From the NCBI GenBank assembly GCA_954871525.1, contig OX940864.1, forward strand, positions 22,066,001 through 22,130,000: DNA of 64,000 bases, read 5' to 3'. How positions within the stretch are numbered: position 1 is the first letter of the stretch; every line of letters starts with the position of its first letter. This document shows, in pieces, positions 23,036 to 33,826 of the stretch. A program made the position numbers and the translations under genes. A model generated the notes under the pieces. The model saw only the letters and a list, made by a program, of their open reading frames with translations. It did not search any database and was not told the DNA's origin. This stretch comes from Parietaria judaica (Eukaryota > Streptophyta > Magnoliopsida > Rosales > Urticaceae).

Positions 23036-23490
23036 ATTATGAAATTGATCCCGGAAATCTGCAGATTCTGAGGTGCCGGGCACCGCCGATGAACAAAGCT
23101 ATGGCGGCTCACCTCATTGAACTCGGATACAACCCTGAAATGTAGTTCCAGTTCTGATTTCTGATCCATTGGTGCAATGCTTCTTGTCCCACAAACCATA
23201 AAAATATTAAAACATTACCCGGAAAACTGCAAAAATATATTATAAATTAAGGAAATCCTGGAAAAATCAACATAAAAGTAACTGTAACTTAGTGTTCACA
23301 CGTTGTGACATTGATCCCGGGAATCTGCAGATTTTGAGGTGCGCGCCACCGCCGATGAACAAAGCTATGGCGGTTCACCTCATCGAACTCAGATACACCC
23401 CTGAAATGCAGTTCCAGATCTGATTTCTGATCCATTGGTGCAATGCTTCTTATCCCAAAAATCATAAAAATATTAAAACATTACTGAAAA
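23036..23490. repeat. Direct duplication inside the Helitron
   Basis: About 170 bp starting TTGATCCCGG(A/G)AATCTGCAGATT and including GCCGATGAACAAAGCTATGG occurs at about 23045-23215 and 23312-23485. It is followed in both places by similar AT-rich sequence. It looks like a captured fragment duplicated in tandem. Confidence 0.75.
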
Positions 23491-24870
23491 AATGCAAAAA
23501 CAAATATTATAATTTACGGAAATCCCGGAAAAAATCAACATAAAAGTAATTGTAACCTAGTATTCACACCTGTTTAACATGTTTTGACTAAATTTAAACA
23601 AAATCCTGGATTAAGAATCTCACCGGAAATGGACGAAAGACAAATGGTTTGAAGAAATAAGGCCCCAAAAATCAACCCTTTAACATCTTCCTATAGCTGA
23701 AACCAAAATTTAGGAATTAAAAATATTACTGGAGAAACGACTAAAGGCTATGAAAGGAAATCCCGGAAAAATCAACATAAGCTCAAACAGTGCCGTAAAA
23801 AGTAATCCGATTAACATAGGGCTTTGACTAAATTTGGGAAATCCCAGAAAAATCAACATAAGCTCAAACATTGTCGTAAAAAGTAATCCGATTAACATAG
23901 GGCTTTGACTAAATTTGGAACCAAAATCAGCTAAAAAAGAATCTCACCGGAGAAGAGACTAAAAGCCAGCCGATTCCAACATCCCTGAAAAATCAACAAA
24001 ATCATAAACAATGGCCATTAATATCGCTTTACCGAGATTTGAGACCAGGAAATAAGAATCTTGGAGAGTAACTTACGAACAAAATCTCCAGATATAAGTG
24101 TGATCGCAATCTGTCCCCACTCCCAATCTGTTCGAACCAGTGAGATTTGAGAAGATACTCCGTCCTTCGTTCCTTGCCTCTACTGCTAAATACCTGGTCT
24201 GATCGCAGCTTTGATCCGCTGGACTGAGCTCTCAACCACTTTATTTCATATATCTTTTCACAAAGCACCTTCAGTGATCAATAAACAAACAGAGGAGAAT
24301 TGAATCCGAAGACGAAGAAAAAAAGTATTGAGCGACAAAGCCTTGACAGATTAAGGAATTCCCTGAAAAAGCATTCGAGAAATCAATGATGGTGGTTCGC
24401 TCGCTCGCCACCGTGCCATGGAGGTTTCGCCGGAGGTGCTCGCTTAGAGACAGAGTCGAATGAATTGGAATTAGGGTTGGAGGCGTCGCCGGACACTTGC
24501 CCGTCGCCGGAGATGCTCGCGTGAAGAGAGAGTCTGAATCGAATGAATTTGAGTTAGGGTCGGAGGCGTCGCCGGCACATGCCCGGCAGAGTCTCAAAGA
24601 GAATCGGAAAAGACATGGAATGTGGTTGGGAGAGAGCTTGAAGGTCTTGATGAGAGAGGGAATGAGAAAAAATGATGAGAGCACAAACTGAAAGGTCATA
24701 TTACCGCTATAATGAGAGTTATTTTAGTAACTAATTAGAGCACTTTATCTTAGTTCTTTATTAAAAAATATTACAAAATGTTGAAAATTTAAGATTGTAG
24801 GATTCACAATTCTGGAGTTTTTAGACTATCCATTTATTGTAGATAGATTTTCCGTTTATATATATATAGA

Positions 24871-25635
24871 TCGTGAGATTTCGCTATTGTCAATTGTAGT
24901 ATTTTTATTTATTGTATTAGAACATACTATAATCACATCAAATTGAGAACACACATTTAATTACATTAGAGCATACTATAATAATCACATCAATAAATAC
25001 AAAAAGTATATTGAAATAATTTTAAAAGATATAAATTTCTTAGCTCCTAAAATCAAAATCCAAACAAAATATCAAAATTCATCCACTTATAGTAAATTTA
25101 CTTAATTTCTTTAAATATAGTTTTAAATAGTTGTACATGAAAACAGCTGGAGACGCAGCACGAAACGGCACAAAGCATTCATTGATGATTGTCATGCATC
25201 AGTTCCCCGTTATTGATCTCATTCTGTTGAAAGAACATAAATAACTACATATTCGTTCGTCGTGTAATCTTGACAAAGATCATAGTTAAACTTTTACAGC
25301 AATACCATTGCATGAGGACAAAGAAACTCATCTAATTGTTGATAAAAATAAAATGAGTATAAATATATAAAATGAAACTATGAGTATTAATTTTAAAAGA
25401 TTTAAGTAATAGTGAGTATTTAAAAAAAAATACTTTTACATAGTAGGAGTTGTCATAACTATTTTATACTAGTCACTTGTTAGCTATTTATATTAACTAA
25501 TCGTTGTAGGATATTTAAGTGAAAATTTAAGTGCATTAAGAGTGACATGGCACAATGCAATATATATATTAAAAGGAAGATCAACTCACAAGTTCTTATG
25601 CATATTTTTTTAATCATATAAAAATTGGATTCCAT
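24871..25635. other. AT-rich intergenic DNA
   Basis: No gene seen. At 25539-25575 the string GTGACATGGCACAATG followed by an AT run resembles sequence found just inside Helitron 5' ends; the same string recurs at 27870. Confidence 0.4.
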
Positions 25636-27232
25636 TAGCGAAAGTTAACTTCCATAGGCAAAGTCAAATACCGAGAGCCCAAGACCCAACTCACGTGGCG
25701 AGGCCCGGAACCCTGAAGGCCCTGACGACGAAGTCCTAGACCGAAGCATTCCTTCGAGAAGGCGATTCGGACAGCCCAACGAGGTTATCACAACCCGGAA
25801 AAGTCATCGACCAAGGGGCAAACAGATGAAGACCATGGAAGACTCCCGGAGGCAAGAAATGGAATTCGGTAAGGCTAAGGCGACCCCAGGGAGTCCCCGA
25901 CGAAAAGGTGACTATCAATTTCTCAACGACGAACCTCTCGGCTAACCTACGATGAAGTCCCCGACAAAATTCCTGACAAGTACCCTCGTTGGGCGACGAA
26001 CCCCCCTTGATCACAGGGCGACAAATATACTCGCCAGACGACAAACCCTTTTGTTGGCGACGAAGCATCTTGACGAAGACATACCCCTCGCCGATGATCC
26101 AACATGACTAGAACACCCGAGCTTATGATGATCCTCGGGAAGTCCTCAGAATTCTTCCGAACTCGACATACAAGCTTGCGGACACCCAGAAGATGTTGCG
26201 GATGAGTCACGAAGCAATCGACGGACATCTCGCCAAGACAAGGAGCCGCGGCAAGCCTCCTTTGGCAAAGGGAAATGGCGCATATTTTAAGGTGCAATTA
26301 AGGGAGAATATTCTTCATTAATTTCCCTAAATCAAGGGAAAATGTCCACCCTTTTCACTTATAAATAGGAGGCTTCTCCTCGTCATTTTTGACATATTCT
26401 CTCATAGCTTTCTCCAGAGCTTATCTCTCTTCTTTCCCTCTCCAAAATTTGCCCTCTCCTCTGGCCACCTCCAGCTCCAACCTTCGTCGCCCCCGGAGCT
26501 CGCCAAGAAGGCCCGAATACGAGTTGAGACATTGACAGAGACTAAGCCTCGCTGAAAAAGTTGTTACGGACATTTCACAAGAACTATGAGCTTCTCTCTT
26601 TAGAGAGCGCTCAGGTTTTCTCTCTCCCTCTAGGTGATTTCTCACGCGCTCGCCAGGCAACGATTCTCTCATTCGTTAGGAAGTCATTCCTCGGTCAGCC
26701 GAAAATCCGCAAAGGTCGACATAGTCTTACGCTTCGCCGCTAATCAGCGGCGTTGGCCTAGGCTAACCTCGCCGGTTATGACCCATGTCATACGAGTCAG
26801 TCTATACACTCGCCGTCTACTACGACACCCTCGCCGGTAATACCTTCTCCGTCTTGAAGGTCACCCCCGCGCCGCCATTATCGGCTCCAATGATGATACA
26901 AACCACATCATCATTCTTCCATTTACCACTAACCCGGAACTATGTGATGACCTAATCATATTCAACTACGAGTAGTTACGTAGGTAGCCCTGCTATATTG
27001 ACGAGGTGCGACATCAATTATTTCTTTTTTGCAGGTCCTCCCTCGCCGTCGACAACCTCACCGAGGAAGGAAAATAAACAAGGATCGCCAAGAACAGCCT
27101 GGAGGCTTGCCAAAGACGAAAGATTCGCCTCCAACTTTGACGATCATCAGTCAACCCGCGTTGACTCCACCTTTGACCACTCATGCAACCACCGGGTTTG
27201 GCCCGAGGCTCGAACCGTGGATCGTGTTAGCA
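25636..27232 (+). mobile_element. Second Tat-like gypsy LTR remnant
   Basis: GC-richer block with TATA box TATAAATAG at 26360-26368 and the conserved segment at 26938-27016 shared with 17733-17815 (TATGTGATGACCTAATC, then GTTACGTAGGTAGCC, then GACGAGGTGCGACATCA). It ends near GTGTTAGCA at 27224-27232. Ends are approximate and no target duplication was found. The many short frames in it have no coding signature. Confidence 0.55.
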
Positions 27233-28309
27233 GTTAGTCCATTTTCATGCATTAACACAAGTGATATGGCAAAATGTGGTAAATGTAATAAGAATTCAGA
27301 TTTTGTAAGAATTCAATTTTTTTTTAATTCACGGAGATAATAAAGGTATTGAGAATTTTGGAGAATTTAAATTTTTTTAATCATGATTTATATGCTACAA
27401 TTCATTTATTTGTATTTATGTCTAGATTTTAAATGTCTTCTTAATGACTAAATTCATTTATTTGTATATATGCAAATTGAGTTTATGCTTTTTCTTTGTC
27501 TAATTGATTGCACCTCTTCATTGTCTTTTTAGTTTTTACTAGCGTATATATAGAGGTTTTATAAGATGAAATACAATGCATTCTATAATCTCTATATATC
27601 ATTCTATTTTTCTATTCTTTTTTTCTCTTTAAAAATTGAGTATCTTCTAACATGTTTGATTTTTCTAAAGCAACAACGTTAACAAAATAGCAATGAAGAA
27701 TAAAGCGCCCCAAGTTGCCCGGAAACGCCCTGAGCGTGACCAGAAGAGCCCCGCAAGCAACCGGAAGCGCCCTTCGATGGGTAGTTTTTATTTAAGAATA
27801 CAATCTATATTTTTCTTGATGTAAAAAATCTCTATCTCTATATATATAAAAAGAAAATCTACAAATAGTGACATGGCACAATGAAATTCAAAGAAATGAG
27901 AGATCCTATTTTCTAAGACTTTTGAATTTTCTTTTTGAAATAAATCAAATTTTGGTTTACAAATTCACTACGCATATATTTTTTAGAGTTATAAATTTGT
28001 TAGAGAATGCAATCACTAATTGAATACTCTTTTAACTTACAAGTGAAACCGTAGTGGCATATAGAGATGCTTTAATATTAGTTTCATCTTTTAGAGTAAT
28101 ACTAATATCATTTGTGGATATTGATGATTAATGTATATATATGTATCTTAATAGAATAGAAAAAGTCACTGTAATAATTTAAGAAGATTGTTGTTACACT
28201 ACTCATGGATCCATATATATAATAGTGCGATATATTGAGAAATGAGTCCTAGGTTGCAATCATATTGCGGTAAATATATATTTTTTATTCTTCTCATTTT
28301 TTTTTCTTC
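27233..28309. other. AT-rich DNA with a Helitron-like 5' end
   Basis: At 27834-27890 the plus strand reads TCTCTATATATATAAAAAG, then GTGACATGGCACAATG. This resembles a plant Helitron 5' terminus preceded by A/T. No matching CTRRT end with hairpin was found, so it is probably a truncated element. No gene seen. Confidence 0.35.
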
Positions 28310-28970
28310 AGAATGATTTCCTTCCGATCGCAGCTTCTCGAAATATAATTCAATACCTCCACAAATCAAATGTTTTATATATATATATATATATTATATG
28401 CAATTGTGTATATGTAGCATGTACAAATAGAAATTTATCTTCTTTTTTATATTTTCACCTTTTTATCGTTCTTTATCGTAACTACGTGTAATTACTTTTT
28501 TCGGTGGCATCTTTCAACCGGTTGACAGTTAGTGCGTCTACGATGCCTCCTTCGCTAGTAGAAAGGCTTCTTTCATTGATTGGCAAAATTGCCATTAGTG
28601 ATTTTTCTTCCATTCGCATCTTCCCCGAATACAACCAGTGAAAATTCAATACCTCCGCAAAATCAAAGAGTTTTTATGTATATATATATATATTTCCAAT
28701 TGCGTATATGTACAAGTAGAATTTCATCTTTTTTTATTATTATTTTTACTTTTTTTTTTATCGTTATTTATCGTGGCTATTTGTTATTCCTTTCTACAGT
28801 TGTCGATTGTACAATGCCTCTAATTGTGTGTATATACAAGATGAAATTTATGTTCTTTTTTTATTATTATTATTATTTTCAATTTTTATCGTTCTTTACC
28901 GTGATTTTTGGGTGGCAGCTTTCGGGTCGACAGTTGGTGCCTGTATGATGCCTCCTCCTCGGTAAGTAAA
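28310..28970 (+). repeat. Diverged tandem triplication with AT microsatellites
   Basis: Three related blocks (about 28318-28560, 28612-28810, 28820-28965) share AATTCAATACCTCC, an AATTG(T/C)GTATATGTA string, TTTTATCGTT(C/A)TTTA(T/C)CG and a GATGCCTCC end. Runs of TA lie at 28376-28397 and 28678-28694. Confidence 0.65.
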
Positions 28971-29499
28971 AGTGTTTTTTTATAGCAAAACTAATTAAGG
29001 CATGTCGTTTTCTAATGGGCACGCTGTTTCCTTGCAAATAATATTGTTTTTCCATTATAATATGCAAAAATGTATTACAAGTTACAAGTTACAACAACAT
29101 CAGTATATATAGTCGATACTCTATAGATGCATATTTATTTATATATATGACTTTTTTTTCAAACTATGTTATGTAATAATTATTATGGAAAGAAAAGGGA
29201 AGTGTAAAAAAAAAAAGTCAGTTGCGGCTCAAGGTGGTGAATCAATTTCGTAGAGCTTGAACTTCTTGGAATGTTTTTTTGTGCAAAAAGAAGTCAAATA
29301 GGGAAAAATGAGAAATGTTGAAATATCTCCTTTATATATTGAGAAATTTTTTTATTTCTATTCAAAATATATAAATTACGGAATTACCCTAAAACTATAA
29401 ATCATTTGCACAGGTAAATAATAATATAGTGATAGTTTGTGTAACTTGTTGTTGTTGTAGAATGACCACTCTCGTCCACGTGGCCAGAGTTAACAGGTA
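28971..29499. other. AT-rich intergenic DNA
   Basis: No gene or structured feature that I can support. Confidence 0.4.
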
Positions 29500-30160
29500 A
29501 GTAAACAACGTTACGAGAATGGAGTGGTCAACTTCCCAAATTCGACTTTGGATATTTTTGCCACCACTTTTTAAACTTTGGGTACACGAAGGGTTCTTTG
29601 ACCAAACTTTGGGTATTTTTGTCGTCATTAACCCCTTCTCAAAATAACTTTTTCAAATTTCATGTACCAAAATACCCCTGCAAAATGGATATCTCGCGTC
29701 CTGAAAAATAGACATATTGCGTCCTGAAAAATGGACAAGTTAGAGGTATTTTGGTACATGAAATTTGAAAAGCTTCTTTTGAGAAAGGAAATTGTACGAA
29801 ATGCCCAATTTTGTGTCAAACCTTTTAAGAAATGCCCATTTGTGAGAGTAAAAAATACACACAATGGGCATTTTTTTAAAAGGTTTGACACAAAATGGGC
29901 ATTTCGTTCATTTGCCCTTTTGAGAATTATGAAAACTTGAGGGTTAATAATAGAACTTGTGGTCTATTGAGGGTTATTTTATGAAGTTTCCCTTTTAGAA
30001 TTTACAAACAATGAGAAAATATATATATATATATATTAGGGTTAATGACGGCAAAAATACCCAACTTTGGTCAAAGAACCTCCCGTGTACCCAAAGTCGA
30101 AAAGTGGTGGCAAAAGTACTCAAACTTACATTTGGGGCGTTGACCAGTTTTTTCCGTCCA
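29500..30160. repeat. Cluster of nested inverted repeats
   Basis: Outer pair: about 29530-29635 is the inverted copy of about 30039-30150 (shared string GGTCAAAGAACC..GTGTACCCAAAG). Inside it are two smaller palindromes. At 29655-29770 CAAATTTCATGTACCAAAAT meets its inverse. At 29800-29905 GTGTCAAACCTTTTAA..ATGCCCAT meets its inverse. The layout suggests foldback transposons inserted in one another. Confidence 0.78.
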
Positions 30161-30162
30161 TC

Positions 30163-31145
30163 CACTAACGGTGTCGTCCATATGGCCGTTAGCCTCTTTC
30201 CGTGTGTCACGCCACGTGGTCGTGAACCAAAGTTTGGGTATTTATGCTGTGAAAAACCGTCATTTAAATAAAGGTCAAAATATTATGGCTTTGGTAGAAC
30301 TCGAACCCATCACCTCTCCCCACCAACATATAAGGACAAAATAACCACTAAACCACATTCACTTCGCGTTATATCTTGACAAAAATAAGATTGACTAATA
30401 TCTTTTTCGCACCGGGTTCAAATTGACTTGCTCAGAACAAGGTTGGGTTGATTTTTTTGGACCGGGGTCAAGTTGACTTTTTTGGACCGGGGTCGGGTTG
30501 ACTTTTTCGGACACTGTGGTGTAGTTGACTTTTCCGTACCGGGATTGGGTTGACTTTTTTGGTATGGGTTTGGGTTGAGTTTTTCGAAATGGGGTCGAGC
30601 TAACTTTTTGAAACGGGGCCGAGATGACTTTTTTGGAATGAGACTGGTTTGACTTTTTATTAATAACTGACATAGTAATAGAAACCTGAACCCGGTCCCA
30701 AAAATTCAACTCGATCCCTGTACAAAAAATTCGAGTCGATCCCATATAAAAAAAAAAATCAAGTCGACCCCGTTCCTAAAAAATCAACCCGAACCCATAC
30801 AACAAAGTCAACCTTAATCCGGTACAAAAAATTCAACCCAAACTCGGTATGAAAAAGTCAACCCGACCCCGGTTCAAAAAAGTCAACTTGACCCCCATTC
30901 CAAGAAACTCAACTCGGCACCGATCCGAAAAAATCAACTCAACCCCGTTCAGAATAAGTCAATTTGAACCTGGTGCGAAAAAGACAATGATTCTATTACT
31001 ATTTCACTTATTAATAAGTTCCTATTTATATTCTTATTTTTGTCAAGCGAAGTGAATGTGGTTTAATGGTTATATTGTTTTTATATATGGGGGGAAGTGA
31101 TGGGTTCGAGTCCTACCAAAGCCATAATATTTTGATCTTTATTTA
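30163..31145. mobile_element. Foldback (palindromic) element with tRNA-like arms
   Basis: The centre is at about 30680. Left arm 30264-30425 is the inverted copy of about 30960-31144. Each arm holds a tRNA-like head: a B box GGTTCGAGTCC on the plus strand at 31099-31109, with a weaker A box TGGTTTAATGG near 31055. The left arm carries the inverted counterparts (GTAGAACTCGAACCC at 30295-30309). The two heads face outward. The core is a minisatellite of about 25-30 bp (GACCGGGGTC-AGTTGACTTTTT type) running one way at 30405-30665 and inverted at 30690-30975. The outer arm 30163-30263 has its inverted partner at 44205-44325, beyond the nested insertions. Confidence 0.78.
30405..30975. repeat. Head-to-head minisatellite core of the foldback element
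   Basis: About nine to ten units of 25-30 bp built on GGACCGGGGTCGGGTTGACTTTTT lie left of the centre. A similar number, inverted (AAAAAGTCAACCCGACCCCGGT type), lies right of it. Units differ from each other as much as the two halves differ. Confidence 0.78.
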
Positions 31146-31978
31146 TGTAACGCCCCTAGATGGGGGTTAGTAGAATAAGACAAAAACAACGACTTTTCAA
31201 ACTTGGACCGATCAATGACACATCATCATTTGAACGATAACGTTGAATATTCAACGTCCACGTCAACAAACACATAAATTTTGCCCATGGGACTTAAAAC
31301 GACAATACAACATCAACGACCACAGTTTATACAACACCATAAAACGACAAATACAAAGTACCACCATCACAAATATCCTTCATTTAATCCAATTACATAT
31401 CCTTATAAAAGATCAACACAAAACACGGAATTCACCTCGAGTTCGAACACTAAAGGTAAGAGTAGCTAAAAATCAACACGTGGACCTTCCCAAATCAACT
31501 ATTCCTCGTCCGGAGTCTGACACTGAACACCACCTATAACTGGAAAGAAAAAATGTATATATGGAAGGGGTGAGCACCACACGCTCAGTAGGGAATCTAT
31601 TACCAATTCTCTTTACCGAGCCATAATTAGTCAAATTTCAATTAAATAAATTAAACGTCAACATAAACCATTTCATCATCATTTTCAACAATAATATAAA
31701 TAAATAAATATACCCCACAAAAGTCAAATCATTTCGGTGGTCCATGCCGAGTCAGCTCACGCCTTTTCTCCACTATATCCCATCGAGTCCTCAAGGCACG
31801 AGCACAGGTGGACTAGAAGTCCCTAACCGTAACTCGCCCTCGACTCGGGATCCTAATCACCACCAAAGACGGCCAGTTCGCCATGGGTCGAAATGTTGAC
31901 TTTTGGGTCCAATCATATCCATATCCATATCCATGTCCGGCCTACTGCGCAGTAGCCAGCTGCTCGTCAGCAGCTCAT

Positions 31979-32090
31979 CCGCCCGAAGCGGGTACTATAT
32001 CATAATAATCATCATCCGCCCGAAGCGGGAACCATATCATAATAATCATCATCCGCCCGAAGCGGGTACCATATCAACATACGTCATCCC
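31979..32090. repeat. Three 37-bp repeats in the solo LTR
   Basis: CCGCCCGAAGCGGG(T/A)ACYATATCA followed by TAATAATCATCAT, period 37, at about 31979, 32016 and 32053. They occupy a position like that of the 28-bp repeats in the first gypsy LTR. Confidence 0.8.
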
Positions 32091-32457
32091 GACGTAATCA
32101 TAAACATAAAATGTAACAAGCGTCAATCTGATGCAACCATACCTGGTATCTAGCCTCGCTATCAAGCGACGACTATTATAACATTAATTTTATTAATTAT
32201 CAAATCACTACATTAAATCCAATTTTAACCTATCCGGTTCAATCTTCATTAAAGCGTTGGTTTCTACATTCATTTTAAATAGCGAGAAAAGGTAATAGCC
32301 CCTACCTCAATCCGTGGAAACTTTGACCGATCGACTAGCTAGTCGAAGATGTGGGTTCGTCTTGGCCCTGAGATCGATGACTAGAGACTTCGGGATCTGT
32401 TGAACCAGTCAAAACGGGTGGTTCAGGCAGCACAGTCTTCGAGGCGATCACGGTACG

Positions 32458-32462
32458 ACTAT
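32458..32462. repeat. Target site duplication ACTAT (left)
   Basis: Repeated at 41982-41986, directly after the other LTR. It defines the Tat-like insertion. Confidence 0.9.
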
Positions 32463-33256
32463 TGTAGAGGGGGTTTTTCACCACCCTTTTCCAGTCACAA
32501 AGACAATCATCAAATAATAAATAAAATGACAGCAAATGATGAGTATCTCTGTTTTATTATGATTTCTGAAATGAGCTCGGTTTTCTTCCGTTAAATAGCT
32601 GGACAGATGAAGGATCATGAGCTTCAGATATCTCTTTTCTTCGACCTTTTCTATTACAAGATCTCTTTTCTTTCCTTTGCTTGAGTCTTTTTTCTCTCCC
32701 TTTTGTTCGAACCACCAACCCTTACAAATGAGGCTTATCTTGCCTTTTATAGAGTTTACAATGCCTTCCTGCTCTATTTTTCCCGCCTTTTTTCCTCTTT
32801 AATCATCACTCTCTGACGTGATTTGAAGGCAGCGGGGTTTATCCTCACTTTATGTCACCTCCGAGCATGCTGCCGTAGTGGCTAGGTGCGCCGCATTAAA
32901 TGCGTGTCTCGTCAGCCGTCATTCGGCTCTGCAGGCCTCCGTCGCTGACGCTCTCGTCGAGTGAGTAGGTCGGCTTCATTAAATGCACGTCTCTTCGGCT
33001 GTCATCGGGCTCTGCATAATCATCATGACGAAGTTCCTCGTCGAGTCGTGATGGGACGCTTCATCGCGACCCGCTTGCTCGCGTGGCTGCGTCCCCTCGC
33101 TGATGAACCTCCTCGGGGTATTCCTCCCCGGGGATGTCCTTCCTCGGGGATAACTCCCTCTTCGCTGGTGAACTTCCTCGCCTCCCTCATGTCGTTTATG
33201 GACAAAACGACACGAGTTGTGTTGAGGATGGATTTGACCAAATCCGACCTTAACAG
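32463..33256 (-). repeat. 3' LTR of the Tat-like element
   Basis: 794 bp; on the minus strand TGTTAAGG to CCCTCTACA. It contains TATAAAAGG (plus positions 32743-32751) on the minus strand. Confidence 0.92.
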
Positions 33257-33268
33257 TTAGTCCCCCAT
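33257..33268 (-). promoter_or_regulatory. Polypurine tract of the Tat-like element
   Basis: On the minus strand the sequence before the 3' LTR reads TGGGGGACTAAC. Confidence 0.72.
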
Positions 33269-33688
33269 TTTATCAAGTGTATACACTTGGTAAAATAAAG
33301 TATAACTGCCTTGGGGGTTGGCACTAGCCGGCGTCGATTGGCTCGTGGTCGGTGACTCCTTCTTCGGCTCCTCGCGTGGTCATATTATGAAGTCGCTCCC
33401 TTCCCTCGCTAGGCTTCCTTTGCTTCCCTAAGCCCCAACGAAACTCTCAGCGACGAAGATTTCTCAACGTTGCTCGGGTCCGGGACCCACCTCGATTTTG
33501 CTTTCCCAAAAATCTGTCAGCCTCGAATCTTACGCACGTCCCTTCAGCATTGAATGACCATCCTTTTTTGCATTTGAGGGCCTGTAGAGATTTATAACGG
33601 GCCTTTGAAACGAACCGTTGATGAGTTGGCAAGCTTCGATTTTGGGCCGTCAGATTAAAGACGTGTCTACTCATCATTCTTCCCTTTC

Positions 33689-33697
33689 TATAAATTC
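33689..33697 (+). promoter_or_regulatory. TATA box for the antisense gene
   Basis: TATAAATTC lies 130 bp upstream of the ATG at 33827, in an otherwise GC-rich region. It suggests the antisense gene has its own promoter inside the retrotransposon. Confidence 0.5.
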
Positions 33698-33826
33698 GAA
33701 ATTCAAAACCATTTTTCCAGGCATTTTCGTATTTTTTCAAGAATTCTCTCCAGGTTTCCTTTTGCTGTTGTTTATCCTCATCTCCTCGTCCCCGAAATTC
33801 TTCCTCCTTCTCCCTCAGACGCCTCG

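Larger units (their letters stand above)
21138..24870 (-). mobile_element. Non-autonomous Helitron
   Basis: On the minus strand the element begins TCTATATATATATAAACGG at 24870 and ends in CTAGT at 21138. A hairpin with an 8-bp perfect stem (CACCGTGC/GCACGGTG, loop TTC, 21150-21168) lies 7 nt inside the end. The flanking bases are A and T, as for Helitron insertion. It has no Rep/helicase frame. Inside are an 819-bp hAT MITE, a duplicated block at 23036-23490 and two copies of about 75 bp at 23757-23915. The minus-strand frame 24271-24699 may be captured gene sequence but I cannot identify it. Confidence 0.68.

Noticed and set aside
24271..24699. 142-residue minus-strand frame in the Helitron
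   Set aside because: Gene-like composition but no recognisable domain; kept only as possible captured DNA in the Helitron entry.
31050..31125. Functional tRNA gene in the foldback arm
   Set aside because: Only the B box is strong, and the same head recurs inverted in the other arm.
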